From: Bradyrhizobiaceae bacterium
Lineage (GTDB): Bacteria > Pseudomonadota > Alphaproteobacteria > Rhizobiales > Xanthobacteraceae
Direction: 5' to 3'
Assembly: GCA_947481685.1 (NCBI GenBank)
Contig: CANKHA010000022.1
Coordinates: 1 to 40,323, forward strand
DNA length: 40,323 nucleotides
Numbering within the stretch: the first letter of the stretch is position 1; each line of letters begins with the position of its first letter. Below, in pieces: positions 7,851-17,720 of the stretch. The translations under genes and the position numbers were made by a program. The notes beneath the pieces were generated by a model. The model ran no database searches, was not told where the DNA came from, and worked only from the letters and a program-made list of their open reading frames with translations.

Positions 7851-9212
7851 TTAAGCGTAACCGGGGATTTTCATGGAACGCATGCTTTCGGGGATATTGG
7901 CCCGTTCTTCAACCAGGGCTTCGATCGCCGTATCAATCTGCGCTTCGGTATGCATCGCGGTGAGAAAAAACCGCAGACGCGACGACTTCGCAGGCACGGC
8001 GGGGTAAAGCACCGGCTGAACGTTGATGCCGCGTTTAAACAACTGTTGAGACAGGATCACCGCGCTAATGGAGTCGCCGACGACAACTGGAGATACCGCG
8101 GTGCCGACACTGGAGCCGATGTCGAGGCCCTTCTCTTTGGCAACTTTGCGGAAATGCGCGGCGTTGCGGTGCAAGGTGGCGACGCGCTCGGGTTCGCGGT
8201 GCATGATTTCCAGCGATTTAGTGGCGCTCGCTGCGATCAAAGGCGGCATGCCGACGCTATAGACGAAACCACCGGACAGGCATTTCAAGTAATCGACCAG
8301 CGTAGAAGAGCCCGCGATATAGCCGCCGCAACCGGACAGCGTTTTGGACAACGTCCCCATCCAGACATCGACCTGCCGCGGATCGACGCCGAAGTGCTCG
8401 GCACTGCCGCCGCCGCGGGAGCCCAGGACGCCCAGCGCATGGGCTTCATCGACCATCAGCCAGGCATTATATCGGTTCTTGATATCGATCAGCCGAGGCA
8501 GATCGGGGAAATCCCCGTCCATGCCGTAGAGGCCCTCGACCACAATCAGCACCCGCTCGTATTTGCCGCGGTTGGCCGCCAGGACCTGTTCGAGATTGTC
8601 GAGATCGTTATGCACGAAGCTGCGACGCGATGCCCCGGAGAGAACGCTGCCCACCACCGCGCTGTTATGGACCACTGCATCGCTGACAACGAGATCTTTC
8701 GCGCCGGCAAGGCTGGAAATGACGCTGACATTGGTGATGTACCCGCCGACAAACACGACGGCATCATCGACGGAGTAATGCGCGGCGAGCGCGCGTTCCA
8801 GCTCGCGGTGCGCGATGCGCTCACCGGCCACGATGCGGCTGGCGGAGCAGGAAATACCGTAGCGATCGATGGCAGTTTTGGCAGCCTCCACCACTTCGGG
8901 ATGGCCGTTGAGCCCGAGATAGTCATAGCAGGAAAAATTGATGAGGGTTCTGCCATCAATCTCGGTGGTCGCGCCGGCACGCGCATCGTGCATGCGAAAG
9001 TAAGGATTCTCCAACCCGAACTTGTCGCCAATCGAGCGCTGCACCCGCAGCTCTTCATAACCCGGCAATGTGGAGAAGTCGGTGAAACGCTTGTCGCCCG
9101 TTGCGGCAGCCGGCCTCACCGGCTGCGCCGCGACTCCCGATTTGCGCATCGTATCGACGCGAGAGAGTAACCGCTCGCGCGCTTCCCCACCGAGAGGTGA
9201 ATTCTTGCTCAA
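7851..9212 (-). CDS. rkpG: Alpha-oxoamine synthase (AONS / serine palmitoyltransferase-like), RkpG-type
   Basis: 453-residue PLP fold-type I enzyme of the family containing BioF, KBL, ALAS and SPT. These condense an acyl thioester with an amino acid and release CO2. Visible: the cofactor motif VDEAHALGVLG (D255, H258), the Schiff-base K290 in GTLSKT, and the conserved YLG near 98-100. There are about 45 extra N-terminal residues before the core. The start appears to be TTG at 9212, overlapping the PKS stop as TTGA, which implies translational coupling; an internal ATG 21 codons later is the alternative. Since the PKS lacks a thioesterase, this enzyme is the likely chain-release step, taking the acyl chain directly from the ACP (inference). 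The amino acid used cannot be read. Confidence 0.88.
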   Translation of the reverse strand: MSKNSPLGGEARERLLSRVDTMRKSGVAAQPVRPAAATGDKRFTDFSTLPGYEELRVQRSIGDKFGLENPYFRMHDARAGATTEIDGRTLINFSCYDYLGLNGHPEVVEAAKTAIDRYGISCSASRIVAGERIAHRELERALAAHYSVDDAVVFVGGYITNVSVISSLAGAKDLVVSDAVVHNSAVVGSVLSGASRRSFVHNDLDNLEQVLAANRGKYERVLIVVEGLYGMDGDFPDLPRLIDIKNRYNAWLMVDEAHALGVLGSRGGGSAEHFGVDPRQVDVWMGTLSKTLSGCGGYIAGSSTLVDYLKCLSGGFVYSVGMPPLIAASATKSLEIMHREPERVATLHRNAAHFRKVAKEKGLDIGSSVGTAVSPVVVGDSISAVILSQQLFKRGINVQPVLYPAVPAKSSRLRFFLTAMHTEAQIDTAIEALVEERANIPESMRSMKIPGYA

Positions 9213-12200
9213 GAGAGCAGCCTTTTAGCCTTTTGCGCTTCGTCGTTCACGATGCCCTTGAAGGCCTGAACCTGACCGGCATCGACCTTGGGCATATGCT
9301 GTTCGGCAAGATTTGCAAGCGCGGCGTCGTCCGCGCTGTGGCCGACATCGAGCTGACCGAGGATCTCATCGACCACGCCCGGAATCGTAAGCTGCCCCGC
9401 GGAACCGGCGAGCGAGAAGTGGAAGCCAAAGCAGTCTTCCAGATTCATCACCAGTTCGATCGCCATCAAGGAATCCAGCCCGATTTCGCCCAGCGTTCGC
9501 ACGCGGCTGATGTCTTCCTCGCGGGAATGCAGAACCCGCGCCAGCTGAGTGACGATGACGTCGGAAACCTTGCGCCGAAGCACATCGACGCTCTCAACGC
9601 GCGCCAAAGCGCGCAGGTCGATCTTGCCGGCTTCACTCTTGCTGCTGTCTCGGCTGTTCCGAACCATCGCCGCATATGTCGGCGAGCGCAGGACCGGCAG
9701 GCGATCGACGCTGAAGTTTCCTTCGCTCGGGGAAATGGTCATCACCGCGAAATCAACGGCGTCCGAAGGCTGCTGAAGGGCCTGCGCCATGAGATCGAGC
9801 GCTTCGCGCGCCTTCATCCCGGAGACGCCGGTCAGCTTCTGTAAGTTGCTCTGCAAGCGCTCGTTGCGTGCGACCACACCCACGTCTGTGATCGGACCCC
9901 AGCCAATGGCGAGCGCCGGCAGACCTTCGCGGCGGCGGCGGCGCGCCAAACCTTCCATATAGGCATTGGCGGCAACGTAATTGCCCTGCCCCGGATTGCC
10001 CATGAGGGTCGTGACCGAGGAGAACAGCACGAAGTAGTCGAGATGCAGCCCGCGGGTCACCAGATCGAGATTTTCCGCGCCCGTGACCTTCGGAGCGAAC
10101 ACCTTGGCGAAGCGTTCTGCATCGAGCCCGGTGATGATGGCATCATCGAGTACCATTGCGGCATGCATCACCCCGACGACCGCTGGCATGGTCGCATGGA
10201 TTTTCTCGAACAATTTCTCAACCGAGCGCAGGTCCGAAACGTCGCATGGCTCGGCAAGGACCTTCACGCCGCGTCGCATGAACTGATCGACCACCGCCTT
10301 GGACGCCGGATCCGCGGCGCCGCGGCGGCCAACCAGAACGAGATTGCGGGCGCCCCGATCGACCAGCCATTTCGCGGTTTCGAGGCCAAAGCCCCCGAAA
10401 GCGCCGGTGATGACATGCGTACCCTGCCCGTTGATGACGAGCGGCTTGATGGCCGCGCGTACAGCACCCGCCCGCGGCGGACGCACCACGATCTTTCCGA
10501 TGTGGTGGGAGTATTGCATCATCTGCAAGGCTTCGATGATCGCGCCCGCCTCAAAGACACTGTAAGGCAGAGGCGTATATGTGCCTTCGTTGAAATGGCG
10601 CATCATTTCCTTGTAGACGCGTTCGCCCAGCGACTTCCGGCCAATCATCAACTGATCGACGTCGACGCCAAAGTAACTGAGGTTCTTGCGGAAGGGCCGC
10701 AGGCCGATATGCGTGTTGGTCACATAATCGCGCTTGCCGAGCTCGACGAAGCGGCCAAACGGACGCAGGCACGCAAGTGAGCGCTCCATGGCTTCGCCCG
10801 CGAGACTGTTCAGCACGACATCGACGCCCACACCGGTAATGGACCGGATTTCCTCGACAAAGGCTGTCGAGCGGGAGTCCAAAACGTGGCGAACGCCGAG
10901 CGCATGCACCAGGCCGCGTTTGGCGCGGGAGCCGGCGGTAGCGATGACTTTAGCGCCGCGCGCCAAGGCTATCTGGATGGCAGCCATGCCGACCGCGCCG
11001 GCGCCGCCGTGGATCAGCACCCATTCGCCGCGCTTGAGCTCGGCGAGCGTCACCAACGAGTAAAAGGCCGTGAGGAAGGCCACCGGGATGGTCGCAGCAC
11101 TCTCGAACGGCATTTCTGCCGGGAGCTTCGCCGCCTGAGTCGCAGGGACAATGACATGCGTTGAGAAGGCATTCGCGGCAAACGTAACGACGCGATCGCC
11201 AACCTTCAGATCCTTGACCGAAGGCCCGACCTGCGAAACACGGCCTGCGCATTCAAGACCAAGCGTGGGACCGCTGAAGCCGTCTTCCAGCATATCGTCC
11301 GGAAGCATGCCGAGGCTCCACATCAGGTCTCGGAAATTGAGGCCGGTGGCTTCCACTACGACTTCAATTTCCCCGGCGCCCGGGCGGACACGCTCGATCG
11401 GCTGCCAGGAGACGCGCTGTCCGCCGGTGCCCTGCCGTTGCAAACGGGCGGCCGGCGCCGCCAGCGCACCACCATGGTCGCGGGCACGCTGAAGCGGGCC
11501 GACACGAACGACACGAATTGCCGAGCCGTCAATGCGAATTTCGGTCTCGGGAGTACCGGACATAATGACGTTGCGAACCTGCTCGGCCGCCGCCTTTGCC
11601 GAAAGCTCGGGTGCGATGTCGATGCGCCGCACATCAAGCTTCTGGAATTCGTTAGCGAGCACGCGCGAGAAGGCCCACGCGCCTGTTTCCACAGCGCGAA
11701 TCTCGGAGTTGTCGCCACCGAGCGCACCGGAGAAAACCAGCCATAAGGTGGTTTGAGCCGCGCCGATCTTTTCGGCGCAGGTTTTGATCTCCATGCAGCG
11801 GCGAGTCAGCGCGGTCGCAGGATCCTGATGGTCGTTGGCATGCGGCGGCATCAGCACGACAATATTCGGCGTCAATGCCGGGAAATCGGCCAGACCAACG
11901 AGCGTTGAAAGCGTGAGATGATCCTGCAATGCCGCGCCGATCTTTTCGGCAAGTGCGGAATCAGCAGGAGCGACAAGCAGTGCGGACTGTGCCGGCTTCG
12001 CTGCCTCTGCTTCGTGACCCTCGGAGGCGACTGCCCGGCGGAGCTCGCCAACGATCAGGGAAGCGGAATCCAATCCATAATGGATCGAACGGGCCTCGGA
12101 ATAGTCAAAGCCCGCCTGCTCGAAGGCAAGCGTCCATTGATCCGATGAGTGCAGCGATTGCACTGGATAATCGGAATTACCGATCATGAACCAGTGCGGA

Positions 12201-15200
12201 TCGAGGCCGAACACAAGATCTTTGAACAGCGAAGGCTGCGCCTCTACTCCAACCACAAGCCCACCCGCGGCGAGCCTGTTCTTGAGCTCCGCAATTCCGA
12301 ACTCGACAGGAAGCCGATGGAATCCATCCACCGATACGATCAGATCGTAGGTTGTGAGCTTATCCGTCTGCTCGGCATTCAGCAGGACAACGTCGCCATT
12401 CCTCGGCAACCGCAGCTCGGCACGCTCGGACCGGCGCCGCTCCGGCTCAAACACGGTGAGCTGAATGTTCTGGGATTGCGCATGCTCCATCAGAGCGTGC
12501 GTCAACGGGCCATAACCGATTTGCAGAACGCGAATGGCACGGTCACGCGGCCACAAACTGTCGATATCGCGCAGCAGATGCCAGAAAGCGTCGCTGGATT
12601 GGGTCAGCGCCACATTGGTGCTCTCGTAGAACTCCAACGCCGCTTTTGGGAGGATCGAATCCGGCTGCAACCGGACGGCCTTGTTGGTTTCGACATGATC
12701 CGCAAAGCTGGTAATCGCGCCGGCGAGCAGCACTTCCGCGGCGCGCTCGGGATGTTCGGACGATAGTGCCTTGATCACTGACGAAGAACTCGGCAGCGAA
12801 GCATCCCGCATCAAAACCCAGGTGCTTTCTTCCTGCTTGGCGAGTTCGGCAGCCTCCAAATTGAGGAGAAGCTTGGTGAGCCACGGCTGCAACTCTTCCG
12901 GCAGCCGGCCTCCGGCAACCAACACATCGACATCGACAATCTGGCCGTCGGCCAATCCGGTGGCTAATTCGTAAGCCGCCGCGGTCGCCCAACCTTCCAC
13001 CAGCATAGCGCTGTCACTGGACGAGGCACCTTCAAGCGCTGTTTCCAACTCTTGCACCCCGGCGAGCAGATCGCGCGCGGTAGCGGCGACGCCGGTCTTT
13101 CCGGAGATGGTGCCATCAAACAGCTGCGGAAGCTCGAGCAGCGCAATCGATTCCAGTGCAGCTGTGCGCCGGACCGGAACGGCCTGGCACCGCACGCCAC
13201 GCAGCAGCGCGATAAGCTCGTTATTCGCCCCATAGAGATAGTAGTTCGCCAGAACCGAGCGCTCAGACTTCACCAGGATTTCGATATAGGCCTTCTCTGG
13301 CAAAGCGCCTGGCCTGTAGAGAGCGGCCTGATCCAAGCGGACAGGAATGTAGGTGACGCCGCGCTCTTCAGCGCGCAGCTCCGGGAAAACAGTGAACAAG
13401 CCGTGTGTCGCGCAGTCGAGCCTCATCGGGTCGAGCGCGAAGGGTGTCTCCTGCGTTTCCGGCACCGACAGCTGGACGGTCATATGCTTGTCGTCGTGCA
13501 TCAAAACGTTCTGCACGAGCCGGAAAGTCGGACCGTAATGCAGGCCGGTGCCGTCCGCGATCCGATAGATCTCGTCGTGGGAGATCGTCTGGCCGCCCTT
13601 CGGCGCGACGGGATTCTTGACCTCATTGGCCGAATTGCCAGACACGATCTTCCCGCGGCAATGCAGCAGCCACGCCACATGTGACAACCGCGGGCGGCTG
13701 AGAATTTCAATGGTATTCGAGCCGGGCGAAACGCGGGTGATGACCTCGCGCGACTCGCCATTGGTCAAATCAAGTGGCTTGAGAATTTCGAAACTGCTGA
13801 TGACGACGTTTTCGGTCTTCAGGTATTGCCGCGCGACGGTGAAGGCAATTTCCAGGAAGCCGGCGCCGGGGAAGATGACCTGTTCGCCGACCTTGTGATC
13901 GACGAGATCGGGATAGCGGACCGTATCGATCGGCGCGTGCCACTCCAGACCTTCGCTGGTGTGGCGTCCACCGGCGAAAATATGCCAGTCGGTTTCGATG
14001 CCGACGGCTTCAGCCGTCGGCATGTAACGGAATTCCTGTTGCTGCCAGGGATAATGCGGCAACGAGATCGCCGGTCCCGGATCCTGTCCGAAGATCGCAT
14101 TGAGATCGATGCGCGCTCCGTTGACCATCGCCTTGGCCAGCGCCTTATCGAACGGATCTACCGGGTCGTCATTGCGGTCGAGCACAGCCATGACGGCAGT
14201 GCCGGTCGCCTCGCCCTGCAGGCAATCGGCAATATGTTTCACAAGCGTGCCGCGCGGGCCGATTTCGAGGAAATAGCGCGCGCCAACCTTGGCGGCAGCG
14301 CGGACAGCCTTCACGAACTGCACTGGCTCGCGCACGTTGCGCCACCAGTAGCCGCCACCGAGCCGCGAACCCGGCAGAACGGCGCCGGTCACAGTGGAGA
14401 CGAAAGGAACGTCGCCGTCGCGCGGCGTGATTTCCTTCAGATCCACGCGCAGGCGTGTTTCAACCGGCTGCATCAGGCTGGTATGGAATGGATATTCGAG
14501 ATCGAGGTCGATCACCGCGATGTTGCGGCTCTCCGCCAACGCCTTGAATTCGTAGAGCGCTTCGGCAGGTCCCGCGACCGTCACCGCGCGTGTGCTGTTG
14601 TAAGCGGCGAGTTCGATGCCCGGCACCGAAGCCATCAGCTCTTCGATTTTCTCCTGCGGCGCCAGTACCGCCATCATGCGGCCGAGACCGCGTGTGACTT
14701 CCTGGTGCTTGCTGCGGAAATGGATCACCTCGACGGCGGTTCGCAGGTCGAGAATGCCGGCAGCCTCCGCAGCAGCCACCTCGCCCACGCTGTGGCCGAG
14801 GACGGCTGCGGGACGGATACCCCGCGCGCGTAATGCCGCGGTGATGGAGCTCTGAATGGCAAAAATCAGCGGCTGCGCAATACTCGTGAGCGGCAAGCGA
14901 TCCTGCAGCGTCTCACTGAAAAGCGTTTCCTTGAGCGACCAGCCCGCAATCTGCTGGAACAAACTATCGACCAGTCCGAAATGCGTGCGGAACGGCGCAC
15001 TGTGCTTGTAAGCAGCGTGGCCCATCCCAACCCATTGGCTGCCGTTGCCGGAATACACAAACGCGACCGGCATGTCCTGCCCGACAGCCGTACCCGCCGT
15101 GACATGCGCATTGTCGTTACCGGCGATGTAGGCGTTGAGACCTTCCAGAACATCATGGCTGTTGGAGCTTGAAATCACGATGCGATCCGAAAGGTGATCG

Positions 15201-16660
15201 CGGCGATGCACAATCGCGCTTGCGAGAGTCGCAGCGTCGTCATCGGAAAGATGCGCAACACGCTCGGCGTATTTCTGCGCCAGAGCCACCAGCGCCGGCT
15301 TGCTCTCCGCTGAAAGCGAGAACAGGTTCGCCTTCGGCGCATGGCTTACGACCGGCTGTGGATTTTTTCGGCCGGCGGCAACGATCGCGTGCGCATTGGT
15401 TCCGCCGAAGCCGAACGAGTTCACGCCCGCGCAGCGCAGATGCGAATCCGGCAGCAGGAGAGATTGGTCACAAACAGTCAGATTGAGACGATCAAAATCG
15501 ATATTCGGATTTGGTTCGTCGAAATGCAGTGACGGCGGCAGGATGCCGTGATTGAGCGCCAGCAATGCCTTCAGCACCCCGGCAAGGCCGGACGCCGGCT
15601 CGAGATGTCCGATATTGGTCTTGATGGAACCGATCGGCAGCGGATCGGAACGTTCATGGCCCAGGCTTCGGCCGAGCGCGGATGCTTCCAGCGGATCGCC
15701 TGCCGGGGTGCCGGTGCCGTGCGCTTCAACGAAGGCCAGCCGGTTCGGATCGATTGCAGCGCGCGAATAGATACGCTGCAGCAAAACTTCCTGCGCTTCG
15801 GCCGATGGCAGCGAGATTCCGTTGGTGCGACCGTCGGAATTAACATCGGTCGCGAGGATAAGGCCGCGCACGGGATTGCGGTTGCCCTGCGCATGGGCCG
15901 CCTTGCGAAGGACGAATACGGTGCCACCTTCGGCGCGAACGAAACCGTCCGCTTTGGCGGAGAACGCCTGGCAGAGGCCGGTGGGTGACAGCATCGAGGC
16001 TTGCGAAAAGGCAATGAAAGATGCCGGGCTGGCGATCACGTTAATGCCGCCCACGATGGCGGTTTCGATGCGGCCGGAGCGCAGCGCCTCAACGGCCTGA
16101 TGCAACGCGACGAGCGAAGACGAACAGGCGGTATCCACCGTCAGGCTCGGTCCGCGCAGATCGTAAATGTAGGAAATCCGGTTCGCCACGATCGCGAGCG
16201 CGGTACCGGTTGCGAAGTGCGAATCTGCGACGGCGTGATCGCCGAAGAATTTGTGTCCGTAGTCGGCCTGCGATGCGCCAACAAAAACGCCGACATTGGT
16301 GCCGGCAATCGAGGACGGAGGAATGCCCGCGTCTTCCAGAGCCTCCCAGGTCAGTTGCAGCAGGATGCGCTGCTGCGGGTCCATTTGCTCGGCTTCGCGT
16401 GGCGAGATGCCGAAGACACTGGGGTCAAATCCCCAGAGGTCATCAAGAACGCCAGCACGGAACGTATAGCTTTTGCCGCGCTCCTGGCGACGCGGGTGGC
16501 TAAAACGATCCAGAGAAAATCTTTCGGGTGGCACCTGGGTAACTGCGCAACGGCCTTCCAAAAGAAGGGACCAGAGTTCCGTCACGGACTTCGCCCCGGG
16601 AAGCCGACAGGCCCAGCCCACGACGGCGATCTCGTCGCGCAAATAGTGGATAGAATTCAC
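9209..16660 (-). CDS. rkpA: Highly reducing iterative type I polyketide synthase, RkpA-like
   Basis: 2483-residue single-module PKS. KS at about 8-430: C179 in DTACSSS, H314, H352. AT at about 530-850: S624 in GHSVG, and YPFH at 723-726, closer to malonyl-type than methylmalonyl-type enzymes. DH at about 900-1170: H922, P931, D1082xxxH. A methyltransferase-like segment at about 1350-1545 has a broken SAM loop (IGYGPL). ER at about 1745-2062: HGGAGAVG at 1884-1891. KR at about 2080-2300: TGAFGGFG, an LDD motif (B-type) at 2171-2173, Y2228. ACP at about 2360-2440: S2397 in GLDSL. There is no thioesterase. The start is GTG at 16660 behind GGCGGGGG. A complete reducing loop predicts a saturated, fatty-acid-like chain. 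Architecture and neighbours match Sinorhizobium RkpA (about 2500 aa, capsule-associated). Confidence 0.93.
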   Translation of the reverse strand: MNSIHYLRDEIAVVGWACRLPGAKSVTELWSLLLEGRCAVTQVPPERFSLDRFSHPRRQERGKSYTFRAGVLDDLWGFDPSVFGISPREAEQMDPQQRILLQLTWEALEDAGIPPSSIAGTNVGVFVGASQADYGHKFFGDHAVADSHFATGTALAIVANRISYIYDLRGPSLTVDTACSSSLVALHQAVEALRSGRIETAIVGGINVIASPASFIAFSQASMLSPTGLCQAFSAKADGFVRAEGGTVFVLRKAAHAQGNRNPVRGLILATDVNSDGRTNGISLPSAEAQEVLLQRIYSRAAIDPNRLAFVEAHGTGTPAGDPLEASALGRSLGHERSDPLPIGSIKTNIGHLEPASGLAGVLKALLALNHGILPPSLHFDEPNPNIDFDRLNLTVCDQSLLLPDSHLRCAGVNSFGFGGTNAHAIVAAGRKNPQPVVSHAPKANLFSLSAESKPALVALAQKYAERVAHLSDDDAATLASAIVHRRDHLSDRIVISSSNSHDVLEGLNAYIAGNDNAHVTAGTAVGQDMPVAFVYSGNGSQWVGMGHAAYKHSAPFRTHFGLVDSLFQQIAGWSLKETLFSETLQDRLPLTSIAQPLIFAIQSSITAALRARGIRPAAVLGHSVGEVAAAEAAGILDLRTAVEVIHFRSKHQEVTRGLGRMMAVLAPQEKIEELMASVPGIELAAYNSTRAVTVAGPAEALYEFKALAESRNIAVIDLDLEYPFHTSLMQPVETRLRVDLKEITPRDGDVPFVSTVTGAVLPGSRLGGGYWWRNVREPVQFVKAVRAAAKVGARYFLEIGPRGTLVKHIADCLQGEATGTAVMAVLDRNDDPVDPFDKALAKAMVNGARIDLNAIFGQDPGPAISLPHYPWQQQEFRYMPTAEAVGIETDWHIFAGGRHTSEGLEWHAPIDTVRYPDLVDHKVGEQVIFPGAGFLEIAFTVARQYLKTENVVISSFEILKPLDLTNGESREVITRVSPGSNTIEILSRPRLSHVAWLLHCRGKIVSGNSANEVKNPVAPKGGQTISHDEIYRIADGTGLHYGPTFRLVQNVLMHDDKHMTVQLSVPETQETPFALDPMRLDCATHGLFTVFPELRAEERGVTYIPVRLDQAALYRPGALPEKAYIEILVKSERSVLANYYLYGANNELIALLRGVRCQAVPVRRTAALESIALLELPQLFDGTISGKTGVAATARDLLAGVQELETALEGASSSDSAMLVEGWATAAAYELATGLADGQIVDVDVLVAGGRLPEELQPWLTKLLLNLEAAELAKQEESTWVLMRDASLPSSSSVIKALSSEHPERAAEVLLAGAITSFADHVETNKAVRLQPDSILPKAALEFYESTNVALTQSSDAFWHLLRDIDSLWPRDRAIRVLQIGYGPLTHALMEHAQSQNIQLTVFEPERRRSERAELRLPRNGDVVLLNAEQTDKLTTYDLIVSVDGFHRLPVEFGIAELKNRLAAGGLVVGVEAQPSLFKDLVFGLDPHWFMIGNSDYPVQSLHSSDQWTLAFEQAGFDYSEARSIHYGLDSASLIVGELRRAVASEGHEAEAAKPAQSALLVAPADSALAEKIGAALQDHLTLSTLVGLADFPALTPNIVVLMPPHANDHQDPATALTRRCMEIKTCAEKIGAAQTTLWLVFSGALGGDNSEIRAVETGAWAFSRVLANEFQKLDVRRIDIAPELSAKAAAEQVRNVIMSGTPETEIRIDGSAIRVVRVGPLQRARDHGGALAAPAARLQRQGTGGQRVSWQPIERVRPGAGEIEVVVEATGLNFRDLMWSLGMLPDDMLEDGFSGPTLGLECAGRVSQVGPSVKDLKVGDRVVTFAANAFSTHVIVPATQAAKLPAEMPFESAATIPVAFLTAFYSLVTLAELKRGEWVLIHGGAGAVGMAAIQIALARGAKVIATAGSRAKRGLVHALGVRHVLDSRSTAFVEEIRSITGVGVDVVLNSLAGEAMERSLACLRPFGRFVELGKRDYVTNTHIGLRPFRKNLSYFGVDVDQLMIGRKSLGERVYKEMMRHFNEGTYTPLPYSVFEAGAIIEALQMMQYSHHIGKIVVRPPRAGAVRAAIKPLVINGQGTHVITGAFGGFGLETAKWLVDRGARNLVLVGRRGAADPASKAVVDQFMRRGVKVLAEPCDVSDLRSVEKLFEKIHATMPAVVGVMHAAMVLDDAIITGLDAERFAKVFAPKVTGAENLDLVTRGLHLDYFVLFSSVTTLMGNPGQGNYVAANAYMEGLARRRRREGLPALAIGWGPITDVGVVARNERLQSNLQKLTGVSGMKAREALDLMAQALQQPSDAVDFAVMTISPSEGNFSVDRLPVLRSPTYAAMVRNSRDSSKSEAGKIDLRALARVESVDVLRRKVSDVIVTQLARVLHSREEDISRVRTLGEIGLDSLMAIELVMNLEDCFGFHFSLAGSAGQLTIPGVVDEILGQLDVGHSADDAALANLAEQHMPKVDAGQVQAFKGIVNDEAQKAKRLLS

Positions 16661-17014
16661 GTATATACCCCCGCCCGCGGTTAGCCCCAGTCTTAGCGCG
16701 GATCACAACCGATATTGCCCATAAAGGGATTTGTTAGCCAAGATACCAGCAGATATAAAGTTAAGTGCAAGAATGCGGCTGTATGATGATCGTCACCCTC
16801 AACGCGCGATCTTAACAATACGCTAAACTATTGAATTGCCACATGATCGATGATTCCAATGCAGCGACTAGCTGCGCCAATAATGCGGCCGGAAAGTGTT
16901 ACCTTTCCACCCGTTTTTCGGAATTTCGCGCTGTGGTTGCATAGAATCATCGCAACCCTTCCCGCAAACCAGATGAGCGCTTGGAAGCCGGGTGGCTCCG
17001 GGCAGGAGGACCAT
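16661..17014. promoter_or_regulatory. Non-coding divergent control region between the PKS and phosphatidyltransferase genes
   Basis: 354 bp separate two divergent starts (GTG at 16660, ATG at 17015). The region is visibly more A+T-rich than the flanking genes, especially 16730-16840, and must hold both promoters. An open frame from 16850 continues into the phosphatidyltransferase, but AGGAGG at 17004-17009 places the start at 17015, so that extension is treated as leader. I could not assign trustworthy -35/-10 pairs or an operator. Confidence 0.5.
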
Positions 17015-17692
17015 ATGGCAACCGCCACTCCCCAGCGAACGAATACAGGATGGCTTGAGCCTCTGGAGCGCCCGGCGCTTGCTGCTCTTGTGCCGCGCCT
17101 GCCGTCTTATTTTACGCCGGATATGCTGACGGGAATTGGTTTTGCAGGCTCGCTGATCACTTTCGGTGCCTACATCCTATCCAGTGGAAGTCCTGGTTGG
17201 CTTTGGGTTGCCTCGCTTGGCCTCATCGTCAATTGGTTCGGGGATTCGCTTGACGGAAATTTGGCGCGCTACCGCAAGATCGAGCGGCCGCGTTACGGAT
17301 ATTTCCTCGACCAGGCGATCGATGTGGTGATGCAGTTCCTGCTGGCCGCCGGGATTGCCCTATCGGGTTATATTCGCGGCGACCTTTGCTTTATCGCTTT
17401 GTCTGTTTTCTTGATGATGTCAGTTCTCACCTTACTGCGGGAAAACATCAATGGCGTTTTCCAATTGAGCTACGGCGGCATCGGCCCCACGGAAATGCGG
17501 ATGATGTTCATCATTCTCAATGCAGTGATGTATTTCTTCCCGCCTCAACTGTTCAATTTGCTCGGCCTGGAAATGACCTACCCTAACTGGTTGTCCCTGA
17601 CCTGGAGCATTGTGGCATTGCTAACGTTCATCCTGAGCATGCTTTCGGATCTTCGCCGCCTTGCGCTCGAAGACCCGCCGCGTACACGCTGA
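17015..17692 (+). CDS. CDP-alcohol phosphatidyltransferase family membrane protein
   Basis: 225-residue integral membrane enzyme. The complete family signature D-x2-D-G-x2-A-R-x9-G-x3-D-x3-D is visible: D77, D80, G81, A84, R85, G95, D99 and D103. These residues bind two metal ions and the CDP-alcohol. Around them are five or six hydrophobic helices. The family moves a phosphoalcohol or phosphatidyl group between a CDP-linked donor and an alcohol acceptor (as in PI, PG and cardiolipin synthesis). Start ATG 17015 has AGGAGG 5 nt upstream. It is divergent from the PKS and 28 bp before a glycosyltransferase. It could build a head group on the cluster's lipid, but ordinary phospholipid synthesis is equally compatible. 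Confidence 0.9.
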   Translation: MATATPQRTNTGWLEPLERPALAALVPRLPSYFTPDMLTGIGFAGSLITFGAYILSSGSPGWLWVASLGLIVNWFGDSLDGNLARYRKIERPRYGYFLDQAIDVVMQFLLAAGIALSGYIRGDLCFIALSVFLMMSVLTLLRENINGVFQLSYGGIGPTEMRMMFIILNAVMYFFPPQLFNLLGLEMTYPNWLSLTWSIVALLTFILSMLSDLRRLALEDPPRTR

Positions 17693-17720
17693 TCCAGGCG
17701 GCAAGGCACCTGGACATCAC

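Noticed and set aside
7719-9170. Plus-strand open frame of 483 codons opposite the oxoamine synthase
   Set aside because: The minus strand encodes a complete PLP enzyme with its catalytic lysine. The plus-strand translation is Arg/Asp/His-rich with no domain, typical of antisense to a GC-rich gene.
13826-14833. Plus-strand open frame of 335 codons inside the PKS
   Set aside because: It lies antisense to the AT-DH region of the PKS, has no recognisable motif, and is explained by the GC-rich third positions.
16680-16708. Possible minus-strand promoter (TTGTGA, 17 bp, GCTAAC) ahead of the PKS
   Set aside because: The spacing is good, but the implied start of transcription would fall within the ribosome site of the PKS, so it probably does not drive this gene.
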